Assembly: GCA_963969495.1 (NCBI GenBank)
Contig: OZ018325.1
Coordinates: 202,221,223-202,285,222, forward strand
DNA from: Ceratothoa steindachneri
Lineage: Eukaryota > Arthropoda > Malacostraca > Isopoda > Cymothoidae
Direction of reading: 5' to 3'
DNA length: 64,000 bases
Under the pieces are notes generated by a model. The model was not told the DNA's origin. It ran no database searches and worked only from the letters and a program-made list of their open reading frames with translations. A program made the position numbers and the translations under genes. Shown in pieces: positions 34,661 to 45,819 of this stretch; positions within the stretch are counted from its first letter, which is position 1; every line of letters starts with the position of its first letter.

Positions 34661-35770
34661 CTTCGTTCGATCGTTTTCATTAGCAGGGACAGATCCTAGG
34701 ACTATCAGGAAAGGATTTAATCGCTTACCTTCAAGAGGAAGAACGAAATGGACGGGAAGAAAGGAAAAAACAAGCACAGAGAGAAGCAGAAGATAGACAC
34801 AGAAAAGCAGAAGAAAGACAAAGAGAAGCAGAAGAAAGATAGAGAGAACAAATACGACAGCACGAGAGAGAATTAAGCCGTAATCATGTCGAAATGACTT
34901 CTTTGGGATTACCTAACCACTAACCACAATCACCCTCGTTAAAACTCCACGCGTATAAAGATGGATAAGATTTTTGTTCTTATCTGACGCACTTTGAAAA
35001 ATTTTCGAAGTCAACAATTGGGATTTAGAATCAGAGGGAGTTGCCCGTCTACCCCCCTTCTTAAACACTCGTCTGCATGTAATCTTCATTTCTCTGCCCT
35101 CAGAAGCAACTCTGTATTATTCAACTCTAAAAGAAGAGCTCCTCTCTGCTATTAGCATGAATCCAGAGTTCTATCGCGTTAGATTCCGCTCGGCCTAGAA
35201 TACAGCCGGGAGAAACGTTTAAGCAATTTGGGTTCACCTTTCGCCGCAATTTACAGTTTGGGCTGGATTCCTCACAAGTGACTAACGACAATGAGTCATT
35301 AGTTGACTTTATTTTAAGGGATTAACTCATGGCTACCTTTCCCCGAGAATTAAAGGCCTTTGTAACAGATAGAAGAGCTTTTTTGTTTAAAGAGTTTGTA
35401 GAGTAAGCCGACCTTCATGCTTCCAGCCACGACCTATTTTCCAAGGAGATCAAGAAATGTCACCCCTCGTCGCCCAAACATAAGTTTGGGCCTAATAAGC
35501 TCCATGCTAAGAATAATTCTAGGTTTGTGAAGATTCAGGTGCCCCATAAGCCCAAGCCTCATCCTCCGCGTGAACAAAAAGACGTAAATCCTCCAACATT
35601 CACTTTTGCGCCATCTCACTACCCGCCTAAACCCATCGTATGCTTTATGTGCAGCACCCCTCGTCAGCTTAGTTATAACTGCGCCTAGAACTCGCAGCTA
35701 AGGACTATTCCTAATCAACAGGTCTATCAGGTAATCACTTCTCTTCCCACTAACTCTTCTGCCTCGCCAT
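34661..35770 (+). pseudogene. Gypsy-2 gag
   Basis: Begins M-S-S-F-D-R-F, with a stop two codons on, then Q-G-Q-I-L-G-L-S-G and L-I-A-Y-L-Q, closely matching the Gypsy-3 gag start. A charged R-E-A-E-E-R coiled coil follows (34735-34880). The capsid region (about 35200-35450) reads E-T-F-K-Q-F-G-F-T-F-R-R-N-L and L-M-A-T-F-P-R-E-L-K-A-F-V, a typical Gypsy capsid pattern. The nucleocapsid zinc knuckle at about 35640 reads C-F-M-C-S-T-P-R-Q-L-S-Y-N-C, with Ser/Leu where the His is expected. Stops near 34680, 34840, 34920, 35325 and 35690 disable it. Confidence 0.75.
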
Positions 35771-35869
35771 CGCAGTCGCCACCTGCTCCCTCTCACTCGT
35801 AAATATAGGTAAATTTCCTGATCAATAAGAGCTACCCCGGTGGCTCAAGTTTGAGACCAGCACGATAAA

Positions 35870-36339
35870 TGGGTGCCGAGTGTCAATCCTTGTAAGAGAC
35901 ATAGGTTGCACATGCGTAGTAGTCTCTGATAAGCTGCTGCCCTCAATAAGTCCCCAGCATGAGATATTTTTGATCGTTTGCGACATTTTGGGTCGTGTCA
36001 CTAAGTTCCCTATGGTAAAGTGCTACATATAGTATCAGTATTTCACAGGATGGGCCGATGTAGTCACCACCCTGATAAAGTTTTGCTCTGTTCTTATCGG
36101 AAAGAGCGCGCAGGCCTCCCCCAAACCCATCGCGCAACCAGTGATCACCAGGGCTCAAGCTGCGAAACATACCGTTAACCCGGTACCTTTAACGTCCTCG
36201 TCAACCCCGGACATCAAGTTAGCCAGCAATGATCAGTTTGCCGAAGCACAAAAGAATTGCTCTTCTTTGCAACCCCTGTGGTAAAGGCCAGAAAAAAGGA
36301 GCCAAAAACCGTTTGAAGAAATAGAAGAATTGATTACAT
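35870..36339 (+). pseudogene. Gypsy-2 protease and linker
   Basis: Reads V-S-I-L-V-R-D-I-G-C-T-C-V-V-V-S-D-K-L-L; the catalytic D-T-G is now D-I-G. Y-F-T-G-W-A-D-V follows, matching the Gypsy-1 protease end Y-F-T-G-W-A-K-V. A poorly conserved linker leads to integrase. Confidence 0.6.
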
Positions 36340-37480
36340 AGAAAAAGATTCGTTGCTACATCGATCTTTTGTAGAACCAGATCACTTCCCGGTCACTACC
36401 CTGTGTGTACCCAGGATTTATGTACGTCAAGTTATGCAGATGGCGCACGACGGATTAATGGCTGGGTATTTCAGTCATAACAAGACGGCCCAGCGCGTAT
36501 TTAAATATTTCTTTTGGCCAGGCGCTGCCAAAGAGTATCTGACTTTTGCAAGTCCTGTGACATCTGTGAAAAGGTCACCGCCAAAGGTCGTGTTGCCTCA
36601 CTCCCCTTCAGAAGACCCTAATCGTGTCTGAACCCTTCTTTAGGGTCGCGATCGATTTGATAGGCCCTCTCCCGCCGCGTCTAGTAAGGGATATTCCTCT
36701 ATTTTGACCCTCGTAGATTGTGCCACTCGTTTCCTGGATGCGGTCCAATTGAAGAACATTAATAGTATTTCGTGTGCAGAGGCGTTGATTTCTATTTTTT
36801 CCGAGTAAGAATCCCGAACTAGATCCTATCGAACAGAGGCCGTCAGTTCACTTCAGAATTGATGGAGTATGTAGAAAAGCTCCTGCTGGTCAAACCCCTT
36901 TTCTCAACCCCTTATCACCCCGCCTCAAATGGGATGGGCGAGAAATTAAACGGGACTCTCAAATCAGTTCTCAAGAAATTGTGCCACGCCCAACCGCGAG
37001 AATAGCACTGCTACCTCTTCGTGGCTTTATTTGCGTGTCGGGAAATCCCACACCGAACGCTCGGATTTGTTCCCTTCGAGCTATTGTACGGATGAAACGT
37101 CCGCGGGCCGATGAACATCCTAAAAGAATTATGGTCAAACCGCAAGCTTAATGAGGAGATTAAGTCCTCCTACGCCTATGTGTTGGATTTGCCTACTCGC
37201 CCAGAAAATAGTGCAGACCTCGCCTTCAAGAATTCTGAGTGAAATTTGGAAAAATACAGAACGTATTTTGACATCAAATCCAAAGCACCGAAATTCGAAG
37301 CAGGTGACGAAGTACTACTTCTGTTGCCCTCTGAGTCTAATAAGCTCCTATCTCAGTGGGAAGGACCTTTTTTCAGTAGTAGAACTCCGAGGTCCGGTCG
37401 ACAAATTAATTTAGACCCCCTCAGGTAATAAAGTGTACGACCTTAATCTGTTAAAAAAGGTATCACATACGCGCGTGCGT
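36340..37480 (+). pseudogene. Gypsy-2 integrase, upstream of RT
   Basis: The zinc-binding domain (36353-36631) reads V-M-Q-M-A-H-D-G-L-M-A-G-Y-F-S-H-N-K-T-A-Q-R-V in clear frame, parallel to the Gypsy-1 sequence. The core follows with shifts: V-A-I-D-L-I-G-P-L-P near 36650 (first Asp block), a degraded second Asp near 36830, then H-P-A-S-N-G-M-G-E-K-L-N near 36925 (catalytic Glu block). The C-terminal part (37246-37428) reads K-F-E-A-G-D-E-V-L-L-L-L-P and L-L-S-Q-W-E-G-P-F, a GPY/F-type module. Position before RT is clear on the plus strand. Confidence 0.8.
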
Positions 37481-37689
37481 TAATAATGTGGTCGCTTTAG
37501 ACGAAGAACTCATCTTAGAGGCAACTTGCCCGGTCGAACCGCTTTGCCTCGTTCAAACGGTCTGCGTGAAAGCAGATGACAAATACCCTTTGCGGTCTCT
37601 TCTTTTTCCCCAATCGGACTCAGTCAGCCCCCGAGCTCGATTTTAACTCTCGTCTCGACCCATCGAGAAGGCTCAATTAGCGAGCCTCC

Positions 37690-38973
37690 TAAGTGAATTC
37701 TCGGACGTAGTCTCCGAAACCCCAGGTTATTCAACCCAATTCAGTCATGAGATTGTTTTAAAGAACGCAAGAACCAGTAAGAACTAAGCCTTACACTATT
37801 CCCGTTAATTTACGCCCCGCGTTTAACGCCGAAGTAGGAAATTTGCTCAGGTTGGGGATCATCGAGCCTTCCTCATCTGACGTTTGTGCCCCGATTGTGA
37901 TGGTCAGAAAGGCCGATAAATCATTTAGAATGTGCGTCGATTTTTGCAAATTAAATTCAGTCACCGCGTTCGACGCCGAGCCCATACCTTTGATTGATCA
38001 AAACCTACATCTTTTCGAAGATGCAAAATTCATCTCCGAAATTGATCTTTGTAAGGCCTACCATCAGATTCCGCTCTCCGAATCTTCTAAGCGCTCTACA
38101 GCTTTTGCTACAGAGAAAGGCTTAATGCAATTTACCCATCTTCTCTTTGGTTTGATAACTGCGTGTGGAAACTATAATCAAATGATGCGTCTAATTGTAG
38201 ACGGCCTAGTCAGTGTAACCTTTTATTTTCACAACGTGTAAGTTGCCACCCGTACATGAGACCAGCACGTACAGTCCCTTCGCGCTTTGTTAATCCTTTT
38301 GCACGCACACGGAGTCACGATAGGTTCGTCGAAGTGTCATTTCGCAAATGATACGATTAAATATCTTGGTTTTAAGATTGAAAAGAACTAGATTGTCCGC
38401 CAAGAAGACAAAGTTAAAGCCATAGCTGAAATGCCGCTTATTCGGACGAAGAAGCAGCTGCAGTCATTTCTGGATTCTGCCTTATTTTACAGGAGCTTCG
38501 TCCCTAATTTCGCCACTATAGCGTCACCCCTTAATGATATGTTAAAGAAAACGGGGCCGATCCTTTTAGTTGGACTTCCCCCGCAATGTCTAGCTTTAAG
38601 CACCTGAAGGAGAAACTGATCTTTGCTCCTATTTTGAGACTCCCGAATCCGAACAAAAAGTTTGGGATTCGTACTGATGCCTCTCATGATGTTATAGGTG
38701 GTGCCCTCATGCAGTATGAAAACGATGGAAGTGGATATCCCGTTGCGTATGCGAGCAGGAAGCTGTCTGTCCACGAGAATGCTTACGCCACCACTGAACT
38801 CGAGGCATTAGCTATGCATAGTATGGTCAATTCGACATTTTAGAATGTACCTTATAGGAACCGAATTTATAATTGAGAGTGACCATAAGCCATTGTCATA
38901 CATTCGTAATTTCAAGAGTCAAAATGGACGACTAATGCGTTGGAGTCTGTTGCTCATGGAATATCAATTCCGT
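37690..38973 (+). pseudogene. Gypsy-2 reverse transcriptase and RNase H
   Basis: The RT ORF 37843-38241 reads I-I-E-P-S-S-S-D-V-C-A-P-I-V-M-V-R-K-A-D-K, then M-C-V-D-F-C-K-L-N, I-S-E-I-D-L-C-K-A-Y-H-Q-I-P-L (first catalytic Asp) and F-T-H-L-L-F-G-L. The Y-x-D-D box is degraded (F-Y-F-H-N-V near 38225). After shifts comes the RT connection, then RNase H at 38586-38843: F-G-I-R-T-D-A-S-H-D-V-I-G-G-A-L, P-V-A-Y-A-S-R-K-L, T-E-L-E-A-L. A last piece near 38930 reads N-G-R-L-M-R-W-S-L. The sequence then meets the 3' LTR. Confidence 0.85.
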
Positions 38974-39260
38974 ATATGTATATGTAAATTTAGTCCTATT
39001 TATATATATTTTTTGTAGCCATGTTTGAATATTCCTTGGCCTAGCAACTGTGTATTTAAAGCACTCTTAGAACTATCTCCAGGTGGAGCCTTAATTTCGA
39101 TCAAACAAAAAAACAAACAAACAAAACATTTACTTCGGAAAAGTATATAAAACTCTTACGTGGCATAAAGGTAGGGATATGATATACACATTTAATAGTT
39201 ATGCATAATATCCAGGACGCCAGTGTGCGTATAACAGCGTACACCTGGTCATACCACGAC
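38974..39260 (+). repeat. Gypsy-2 3' LTR
   Basis: Starts near TATGTATATGTAAATT and ends ATACCACGAC. Between 39108 and 39222 lies sequence not found in the 5' LTR, beginning with a CAAA-rich run, probably a small later insertion. Confidence 0.7.
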
Positions 39261-39711
39261 GCCCATTTTCTTTAAATAACAAATAATTTATGTTTAATAA
39301 AAAAAGCTAGCTGCACTTATTCCAAAATTGAATGCTACATTACACAAAACAAACAAATTAAAAATATTCTAATTTATCAAAAAAGATATTTTGATTTTAA
39401 TCTGGTATACTTTTTGCGATTCACTATGTATAATGACAGAATAATAATCCTGGCTATTCATCCTAAAGGTCTCTTTCCTTTCATGAGATGTTGAAACATT
39501 GTTTTGAAATTTTAGGGCGCTCGAACTTAATATATGCAAATCTTTTTCCAATTTTATAGTGGTTAGATTATGACCTCCCAAGTTGTGCACTTCCCAGGGA
39601 CTTCGGTGTCTTAATTGAATTTCATTCTGCATTTTCCGGAAAATTACACTATTCTTAATCGGTTATTAAATTGCTTAGATTACACCGATATTTCGCTCTA
39701 CAGTAAATAGA
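39261..39711. other. AT-rich stretch without gene
   Basis: Nothing recognisable between Gypsy-2 and repeat protein U. Confidence 0.5.
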
Positions 39712-40315
39712 CATAATGAAGACGCTGAGTAAGAGTTTAGCTTTCATGCGGGTAAGAGCATATGCGGTTTCTTCTGATAATGCAGCTGAAATCGAAAAAC
39801 TATACACCATTCTAGACCCCATCTGCGCTGGGAGAAGCGTGAAGGACAGTGTGAATTATTTTAACTACCAGTAGAACTTCATTATTCGCAAAGTGAAACA
39901 GAAATATGCCGAAGTTGAGAATTGGGACGAAGTTACCGACAAACGACAGTGACACAAACATCACTCTAATACCACCAGGAACAACAATTTTGTCGCACCT
40001 GCCAGGCAGAAGATCCTCGAGGACTCGGGTAACTCATTAGACAAAACTGCCAAGAAGATGAGTTGAGCAATAGACAAGGAACTGACGAGTGAGCACATGG
40101 CGCATTCTGAAAATCGAAATAAACTATATCGACAGCTTCATGCTGGAAAAAGTTTGAGCTCACTTTGTGAAAGAATTCTAACAATTTGCTTATTAAAGAA
40201 AGCAACGGAGCCAAAGGCTATGCTGTGCATCTGTAAGCTTTGGGACGCTCACTACTTCATGATTCAATCTCTATTTATTAACGACACTGAGCTTCCAAAC
40301 AACGAAAGCTAAGGA
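39712..40315 (+). pseudogene. Unknown repeat protein U, longer copy
   Basis: A single frame of about 200 codons from ATG 39718, broken by only three stops (near 39872, 39950, 40063): M-K-T-L-S-K-S-L-A-F-M at the start, N-Y-F-N-Y-Q before the first stop, then a charged helical-looking part (A-P-A-R-Q-K-I-L-E-D-S-G-N-S-L-D-K) and L-C-E-R-I-L-T-I-C near 40170. The last third overlaps arm B. A diverged direct copy of its first part is at 16090-16380, so it is repeated. I recognise no domain; it may be part of an unclassified transposon or an old duplicated gene. Confidence 0.4.
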
Positions 40316-41540
40316 ATTCAGCATAAATTTTTGAAATTAGTTTTGACCCTTTATTTGAAATTTGGAGTCACCTCTATCTCTTTAATATTAAAATCGCTTG
40401 AAATACATATTCCCTTATAAAAAATGTTACAAAATTTTGTTAGTTCGATTTGAAAATGCTTAAATTTCAAAAAAAACTTTTTCTAGGGTTGTTGGTTTGG
40501 ACATTTTAAATTTTTTTTTCCATTTTCAATTATATTAATAATCGAAAGAATATTTTCATCATTAAAGTTAATTACGTGGGGGAAAGGTAAATTTATGTTG
40601 CCTTTATTGGTAAACAAACAAACAAACAAACAAACAAGTTGGGTTGCGTCAATAGTTATTTTGTATCTAGAAAATCTCTTAGGTTCGCGTTTCGATACTG
40701 AACCCAGTTACTCTTTTTGGTTTCTTTTGATTTTTCTTATGCTACATTTTGCAAGACGGCGATAAAAAATATATCGGTCTAGGTTTCAAAAGTATCACTA
40801 TCCTTTAAAATTGTATGCACTCGATTGCGTTCCATTATGCATTGTTCACTCTTTCGCGCTATTTATCCCAAGGAGTAGTTTAGATCTAGTAGAAAACTCA
40901 TTATTTATAGCCAAATCGTTAGATAAAATACTGCCTTATCTCGTGTCTCTTACCAGCCTTTAAAATTCCATCCCGATTTACGTTCTTTAATCGATCGCGG
41001 AAAAGAGTAAATTTACAAGTTCTAAATTCTGGAATTTACAGAACTTTTCTTAATAATTCAAGAAATATAATGAAGCGAATTATTTCATAATCACTATTTC
41101 GTAATGATATGCCAAAATATACAGTTTATATTAAATTTTCAGCAAAGGACAAAAACAAATCCCAAATATTATAGTTGCGTTTGGGCTTATCAACTCTTTG
41201 GTTACAGAAAGTTAGCGTTTATAAAATCTGCGCCACGTTTTCTTTAACAGTCGGCCATTTTTTTATCAAAATTTCCTTCTGAAAATTAATTTCCCCGCAG
41301 AAAACGGTTGTATAGAATGTTAGTGTCATTTTCCCTTGGTCAGTGTGGCTTAAAAACAGCAGCGACATGAATATTTTTGGTGAGTTCTATCGCGATTTCT
41401 GCGGGTAAAGGATCTGCGGCCGCATCTCCATGTATTTATAGCCTTCATTATCGTTTTATTTTTTATTCATAAATACTCAAAATATCTTTGTATTCTAATA
41501 CTATTTTTATTAAACGGTTCTAATACACCTGGTAAGTGAA

Positions 41541-41614
41541 ATGTAGTTTAGTGGTTAGGCCATTGGCCGGAGAGGCGATGATTATTTGATGGTACAGATT
41601 CGATTCCCAACCAT
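41541..41614 (+). repeat. tRNA-like SINE head (right arm)
   Basis: Box A-like TAGTTTAGTGGTTAGGC and box B-like GATTCGATTCCC at tRNA-like spacing. Counterpart of 18560-18635, with a handful of differences. Confidence 0.5.
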
Positions 41615-41823
41615 AAAGATTGGTGAGAAACTTTGCAAAATGATTATTTCCGAAGGCATTGGAACACATGTTGTTGCTTATTGTGGACCAAGGGATGGAG
41701 ATGTAAGAATTGTAGATGCAGGAAATGTGGCCTGATATTTATTTATTTTCATTACACGATGCAATTTTATATAATGATTAGACTAAAACGAAAGAAAATA
41801 TTATGCGCTACAAGAAGATGGAA

Positions 41824-42180
41824 CTAATATTCAATTCGATGACCTTCTGCGTCGATGAGAAGACGAAGTCCAGGTATAACCTGAGTGCAAGGGGCGTGCA
41901 CGGTTTCGCCTGATATCTTCTTACTGCATTCTTCTAGTTTTTGCGCCAAAACATCGCCACAATATTGGGGTTTAAATATGGCGAACTTGCAAGTCAAATT
42001 TTCTTTGACCAAAATCCCTTAAAATTTGCTAGGCACCAGTCTTGGTTTTTTTGATGTGTGTCAAGTTTCTCCATCTTATTAAAGGGTTACACCGGAAATT
42101 ACTATTGCAGCATCCACTGAGAAGATCACTTTCTCCTTCAACATCTCCATGTATACATGGAAAGTTTATTTCTAAGCTCA
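41824..42180 (-). pseudogene. Tc1/mariner transposase C-terminus (right arm)
   Basis: The 62-codon frame 41824-42012 reads K-L-E-E-C-S-K-K-I-S, L-R-L-L-I-D-A-E-G-H-R-I-E-Y. It is the mirror copy of 18020-18350, with one fewer stop than the left copy. Confidence 0.5.
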
Positions 42181-42249
42181 AGAATTAGTTTGGTTGCCCT
42201 AAAGTCATAGACCAAGCCATAAAACTAGTCAAACATTCATTTTGTTTTA

Positions 42250-43270
42250 ATATGTTTGTAGCATAATTTAAAAGAGAAATATAGAAAATTTTCACCTCAA
42301 AGCGATTTCATTAATAAATGCAGTCAATTGATGCGGGAAGTCAATATTTCCCATAATGTCTCTTGTTCTTCTGGAATGCTTCCCTTCATTCTGGCGTACT
42401 GGAGACCAAATTTGTGAAGATATCTTCCCTAATATTGCTCCATTTTTGTTTATTAACCACACGCAACGGCTCACAATTTGATTGCTTCTGATTATTAAGC
42501 GCCAGTATTAATCATTGCCCACTAATTCTCTAGTAGATTCAAATCTGGCGAATTCAGGGCCAAGGTTGCTAAGGTTCAATGTTGTTTAGAGCAAAGAACT
42601 TTGTTATTGCTTTAACTTTGTGACAAGGTACGCCATCATGCTGAGAAATACAGGTATCATCCCTAAATTATCCCAAAACTGTTGACAAAAGGTGCTGGTG
42701 AGGCACGTTTTGGTACCATTTTGAATTGATGGCAAAATTCTCGGGAAAATTTGTTTGTGCCCCAGTTCCTTAAGATGAGAAGAATCCCCAGACACGGGTA
42801 GTACTCGGATGCTTCACCGTGGGGAGGAAAAGGACTCGTGAAAGCCCTCCCCTTTTAGACTCCTAACAAGGGATTTTCCAGAAGCTCCAAACAAGCTTAA
42901 CGGAAATTCATCACAGTATATCACTTTGGCCTTGTCTTCAACAGTACATTCTTTATAATTCCTACGAATTGGTAAGGTTCTTCTTGATGAGATGAGGTGA
43001 AGACCTTCTCTATTTGATACCTTTGTCGAAAAGTCTCCTCCTCAGCGTGCTTGCTGAAGCATTCACAGCTGCCTCTTTCTAATCGTAAGCCAGCTTAGCA
43101 CTGGAAGCAACTGTATCCTTCAGCTGGGTGAATCTTGGCGCTCTTTTGAAGCTATTAGACGTCCAGAATACTTCAGTTTTACGTGCTGTATCTCCTAATA
43201 CATATCTTGAATTTCCCTATTATGAAACGGCTAACTCATTCATTAACTCTCATACGGCTAAGTAAAACAT
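42250..43270 (-). pseudogene. Tc1-like transposase relic (right arm)
   Basis: Mirror copy of 16930-17950. Clear pieces are N-K-N-G-A-I-L-G-K-I-S-S-Q-I-W (near 42430), S-G-D-S-S-H-L-K-E-L-G-H-K-Q-I (near 42770) and the D-E-F-P-L-S-L-F-G block (near 42900). Stops throughout. Confidence 0.6.
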
Positions 43271-43626
43271 CCGAATTACTGGTCTCAGAACGCGGGATTA
43301 ATTAGTTGCTCTAACTTGACTTTATTTGGAATCTAACTAACGTGTGGTCACTTGTCTGAGGTGGCTCCGCAACTTGAACGTTTTCCGCAAACTACTCGCG
43401 TGCGATAAGAAGCCCCGTATTGGTTCCTTGACCTTTTGAATAAGAAAGTTCTCATGTATAAAGTTGGGCAATTTCGTACCTCTTTATCAAATATATTGGG
43501 CATTTCAAGTAAATCGATACATATTGTACAATGGAAAAGAGAAGTGTTGTGAGCATTCTTAATGAATTGTTTCTCAATAACACCCCACGCAAAATACCCC
43601 GTAAAGGGCATGGTGATTTTCTCTCC

Positions 43627-43830
43627 TAGCCGCCGTGCTGACGGGACTCAGCGCCCCGTCTGGCCCCAGCTTGGCATCCTTTTTCTCCTTCTGCTAACCC
43701 CTACTTCGTCTTCTGTACCAATTATGTTGCCCATAAGTGGCGCGGTCACTTGCCTTCCTGGCCGCCGTTCTGACGAGACTCAGCGCCCCGTCCGGCCACA
43801 GCTTAGCCTCTTCTCCTTCTTTTCTTACTT
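43627..43830 (+). promoter_or_regulatory. LINE-1 5' UTR tandem monomers
   Basis: Two copies of about 47 bases (43627-43673, 43758-43804), starting C-T-(A/G)-G-C-C-G-C-C-G-T and containing GACTCAGCGCCCCGTC, 131 bases apart. GC-rich tandem 5' units are known promoter monomers in some LINEs; that role is inferred here. Confidence 0.5.
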
Positions 43831-44052
43831 TTGCCCCATTACGGGTCAACAGAAGTGCCCACTGGGGGGCATCGTCGGCAGGACCGTGACTTAGAGGAGT
43901 TTTGTTGCCAGGGTCGTCGTTTTGTTTCTAGGAAGTCTTAGCATCGCAGTCCAGAGAATCTCCGTTATGCAGCTCCGCTGTTTTTAAAACGACAGTGGGA
44001 GTCGAGGGCGGCTTACCCCATCTGGACTGTATGGGCGCTCTTTGGACTAACG

Positions 44053-45045
44053 ATGACGATTTGGTGCATGCCCTCGGCTCCAGAGGCAGCCCAAAATGAA
44101 ATATATACTTATATGGGTAAATTTAACAAACATAACTCCCAGAGACCTGTAGCTTATGGTCATCGTGCCTTGCAACCTGACGGTAGATGCTTTGATCCTT
44201 TTGGGTCAGAAGTCAACCCTGAGTTGGATTACGACCGATTTTTAGTCTTGAAAGTGAACGACAGCCCTCTTAGTAAGGCTGACATCTTCGACGTCTACGA
44301 GGATTTTGTTGAGAAATGTGACGAACCTGCGCAAATGTGGCCACGTAATGATGGCGCATTGATAGTCGAGGCGAAATCAAGCGAGCAGCATCAGCGGATT
44401 AAAACCCTACAGTCTTTAGCTTCTGTATACATGTCCTCTGCTTCGCACCCGACATTTAACACCAGTTAAGGTGTTATCCGATGGGGAGAGTTAATAGATT
44501 ACGATGTTGACAGGCTGGTATCAAAACTTACCAATCAGGAGGTTGTAAGTGCCCACCGCATTTCCAGGTTTGTGAATGGCACTAAGTTACCTACCGCTAC
44601 CATGATCCTGACCTTCAATAGATTTTAACCGCCCAAGTACGTTAAGGCTGGCTATCTTAACATCCCAGTCAAGCCCTAGGTTGAAGACCCACGACGTTGC
44701 TTCCATTGACAACGCTTTGGCCATGTAAGAAAGTTTTGTAAACATGCAAGGTTGTGTGTGAATTGTGGATAGGATTATCACGGGACGCCCTGTTCTCAAC
44801 AGCCGTGATACCCTAACTGTGGTGGAGAGCACCTTGCATTATAACATTGATGCACTTTCTTTCTCTATGCGAGAGAAGTCATTGCCATTAGAAACAAGAA
44901 CAGGGTCACTTTTAAAGAGGCCAGAAGAAGAGTAAAGGAGATTTATGTCCAACCTGGTGTGAGCTTTTCTGATGCTCTGCGTTTAACTGGGCCAAAGAAA
45001 TAGAAAAGCCAGAGACCTCCTACTGGTTCTCCTGTGTCTGAACAG
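44053..45045 (+). pseudogene. LINE-1 ORF1 (RNA-binding, zinc knuckles)
   Basis: An open 138-codon stretch (44053-44469) resembles the N-terminal half of I-type ORF1: F-L-V-L-K-V-N-D and L-I-V-E-A-K-S-S-E-Q, a pattern of RNA-recognition-like folds. After a stop the frame continues with L-T-N-Q-E-V and a T-M-I-L-T-F motif, then three knuckles near 44690-44840: R-R-C-F-H, F-G-H-V-R-K-F-C-K; C-V-N-C-G, Y-H-G-T-P-C; N-C-G-G-E-H-L-A. Several Cys codons have turned into TGA or TAG. ORF1 proteins coat LINE RNA. Confidence 0.7.
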
Positions 45046-45116
45046 GTCCCCCCCGTCTTAAACGTACATCTCCTCCTGATGAACACTCTTGGTCAGCACC
45101 TAACAGTGCATTTGAG

Positions 45117-45819
45117 GTGAAAAACAAGAAGAGGAACCTTCCATCCTCTCCTGGTTCTCCAAGGCTGATTAAGCACCTTGCTACTGCTCCAGAACATGTG
45201 GATGTTGATCATGTTGGTACTCAGGTGGTATCCATCCTACCTCTAGACATTCACCTTGCCTCTAAAGAAACAAGCTCTTCTTCAGCTCCAAATCCAGTTA
45301 TCACTCCAGCCCCCCTTGTTATTACTGCTTTGGAATTACTTCGATCCCTGAATGAAAAGGAACCAACCTCTGCTTCTTTCCAGGAGCCAGCTGTTGTGGC
45401 GATTACCCCCTCATCTGAGGAGGACTCTCAAAAACTGTCTCCACATCCTTCTCTATCAGCATCAAATTCACAACTTTTGCCGATGTCCTCGCCACCACCA
45501 TCGCCCCTACCATCCCAACCAATACCACCAGCTGTGTCAACATCGTCTGTTCCCTCGACACCTGAACTGAATCCTGGAGTTGCTACTACATATCTCTGCT
45601 CATCCAGTGGAGACAGTTCTCTCTTACAGCTACTTATCAAAATCTGATGCACCTCTTCTTAAAGAAAAATCAAAGGCAAAACTCAAGCTCTTGATGCCTT
45701 CTTTGTCATATTTCAAGCCTAAGGCTAGTATGATACGAACTACTTCTGCTGGTAGTTCAAATCCAAAATCTCTTACTCCTAAGGGTAGGAATAAATCTAC
45801 AGTTAAGCTTCAACGGTAA
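45117..45819 (+). pseudogene. LINE-1 ORF1 proline/serine-rich tail
   Basis: The open frame 45117-45647 (176 codons) is rich in Ser and Pro with no fold, and passes by a frameshift into 45580-45819, a basic stretch ending in K-G-R-N-K-S-T-V-K-L-Q-R just before ORF2. It is probably the C-terminal tail of ORF1 rather than a separate gene. Confidence 0.5.

Larger units (their letters stand above)
34076..39260 (+). mobile_element. Gypsy-2: LTR retrotransposon with INT before RT
   Basis: Order on the plus strand: 5' LTR (34076-34242), primer site (34249), gag (34661-35770), protease (35870-36060), integrase (36340-37480), RT and RNase H (37690-38973), 3' LTR (38974-39260). All coding parts have stops. 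Integrase precedes RT, and RNase H runs straight into the 3' LTR with no integrase after it. The 3' LTR is longer because of an insertion of about 110 bases. Confidence 0.85.
40013..43602 (-). repeat. Inverted-repeat arm B (right copy)
   Basis: Mirror image of 16598-20160. Contents in reverse: unassigned part, tRNA-like repeat (plus, 41541-41614), Tc1/mariner C-terminus (minus, 41824-42180), Tc1 relic (minus, 42250-43270). A small AAAC-rich expansion lies near 40610-40640. The outer end (ATTTTGCGTGRRGTGTTATTGAG on the minus strand) directly touches LINE-1. Confidence 0.85.

Noticed and set aside
41541..41614. True tRNA gene
   Set aside because: Box A and box B are present, but the acceptor ends do not pair and the unit is embedded in a repeat.
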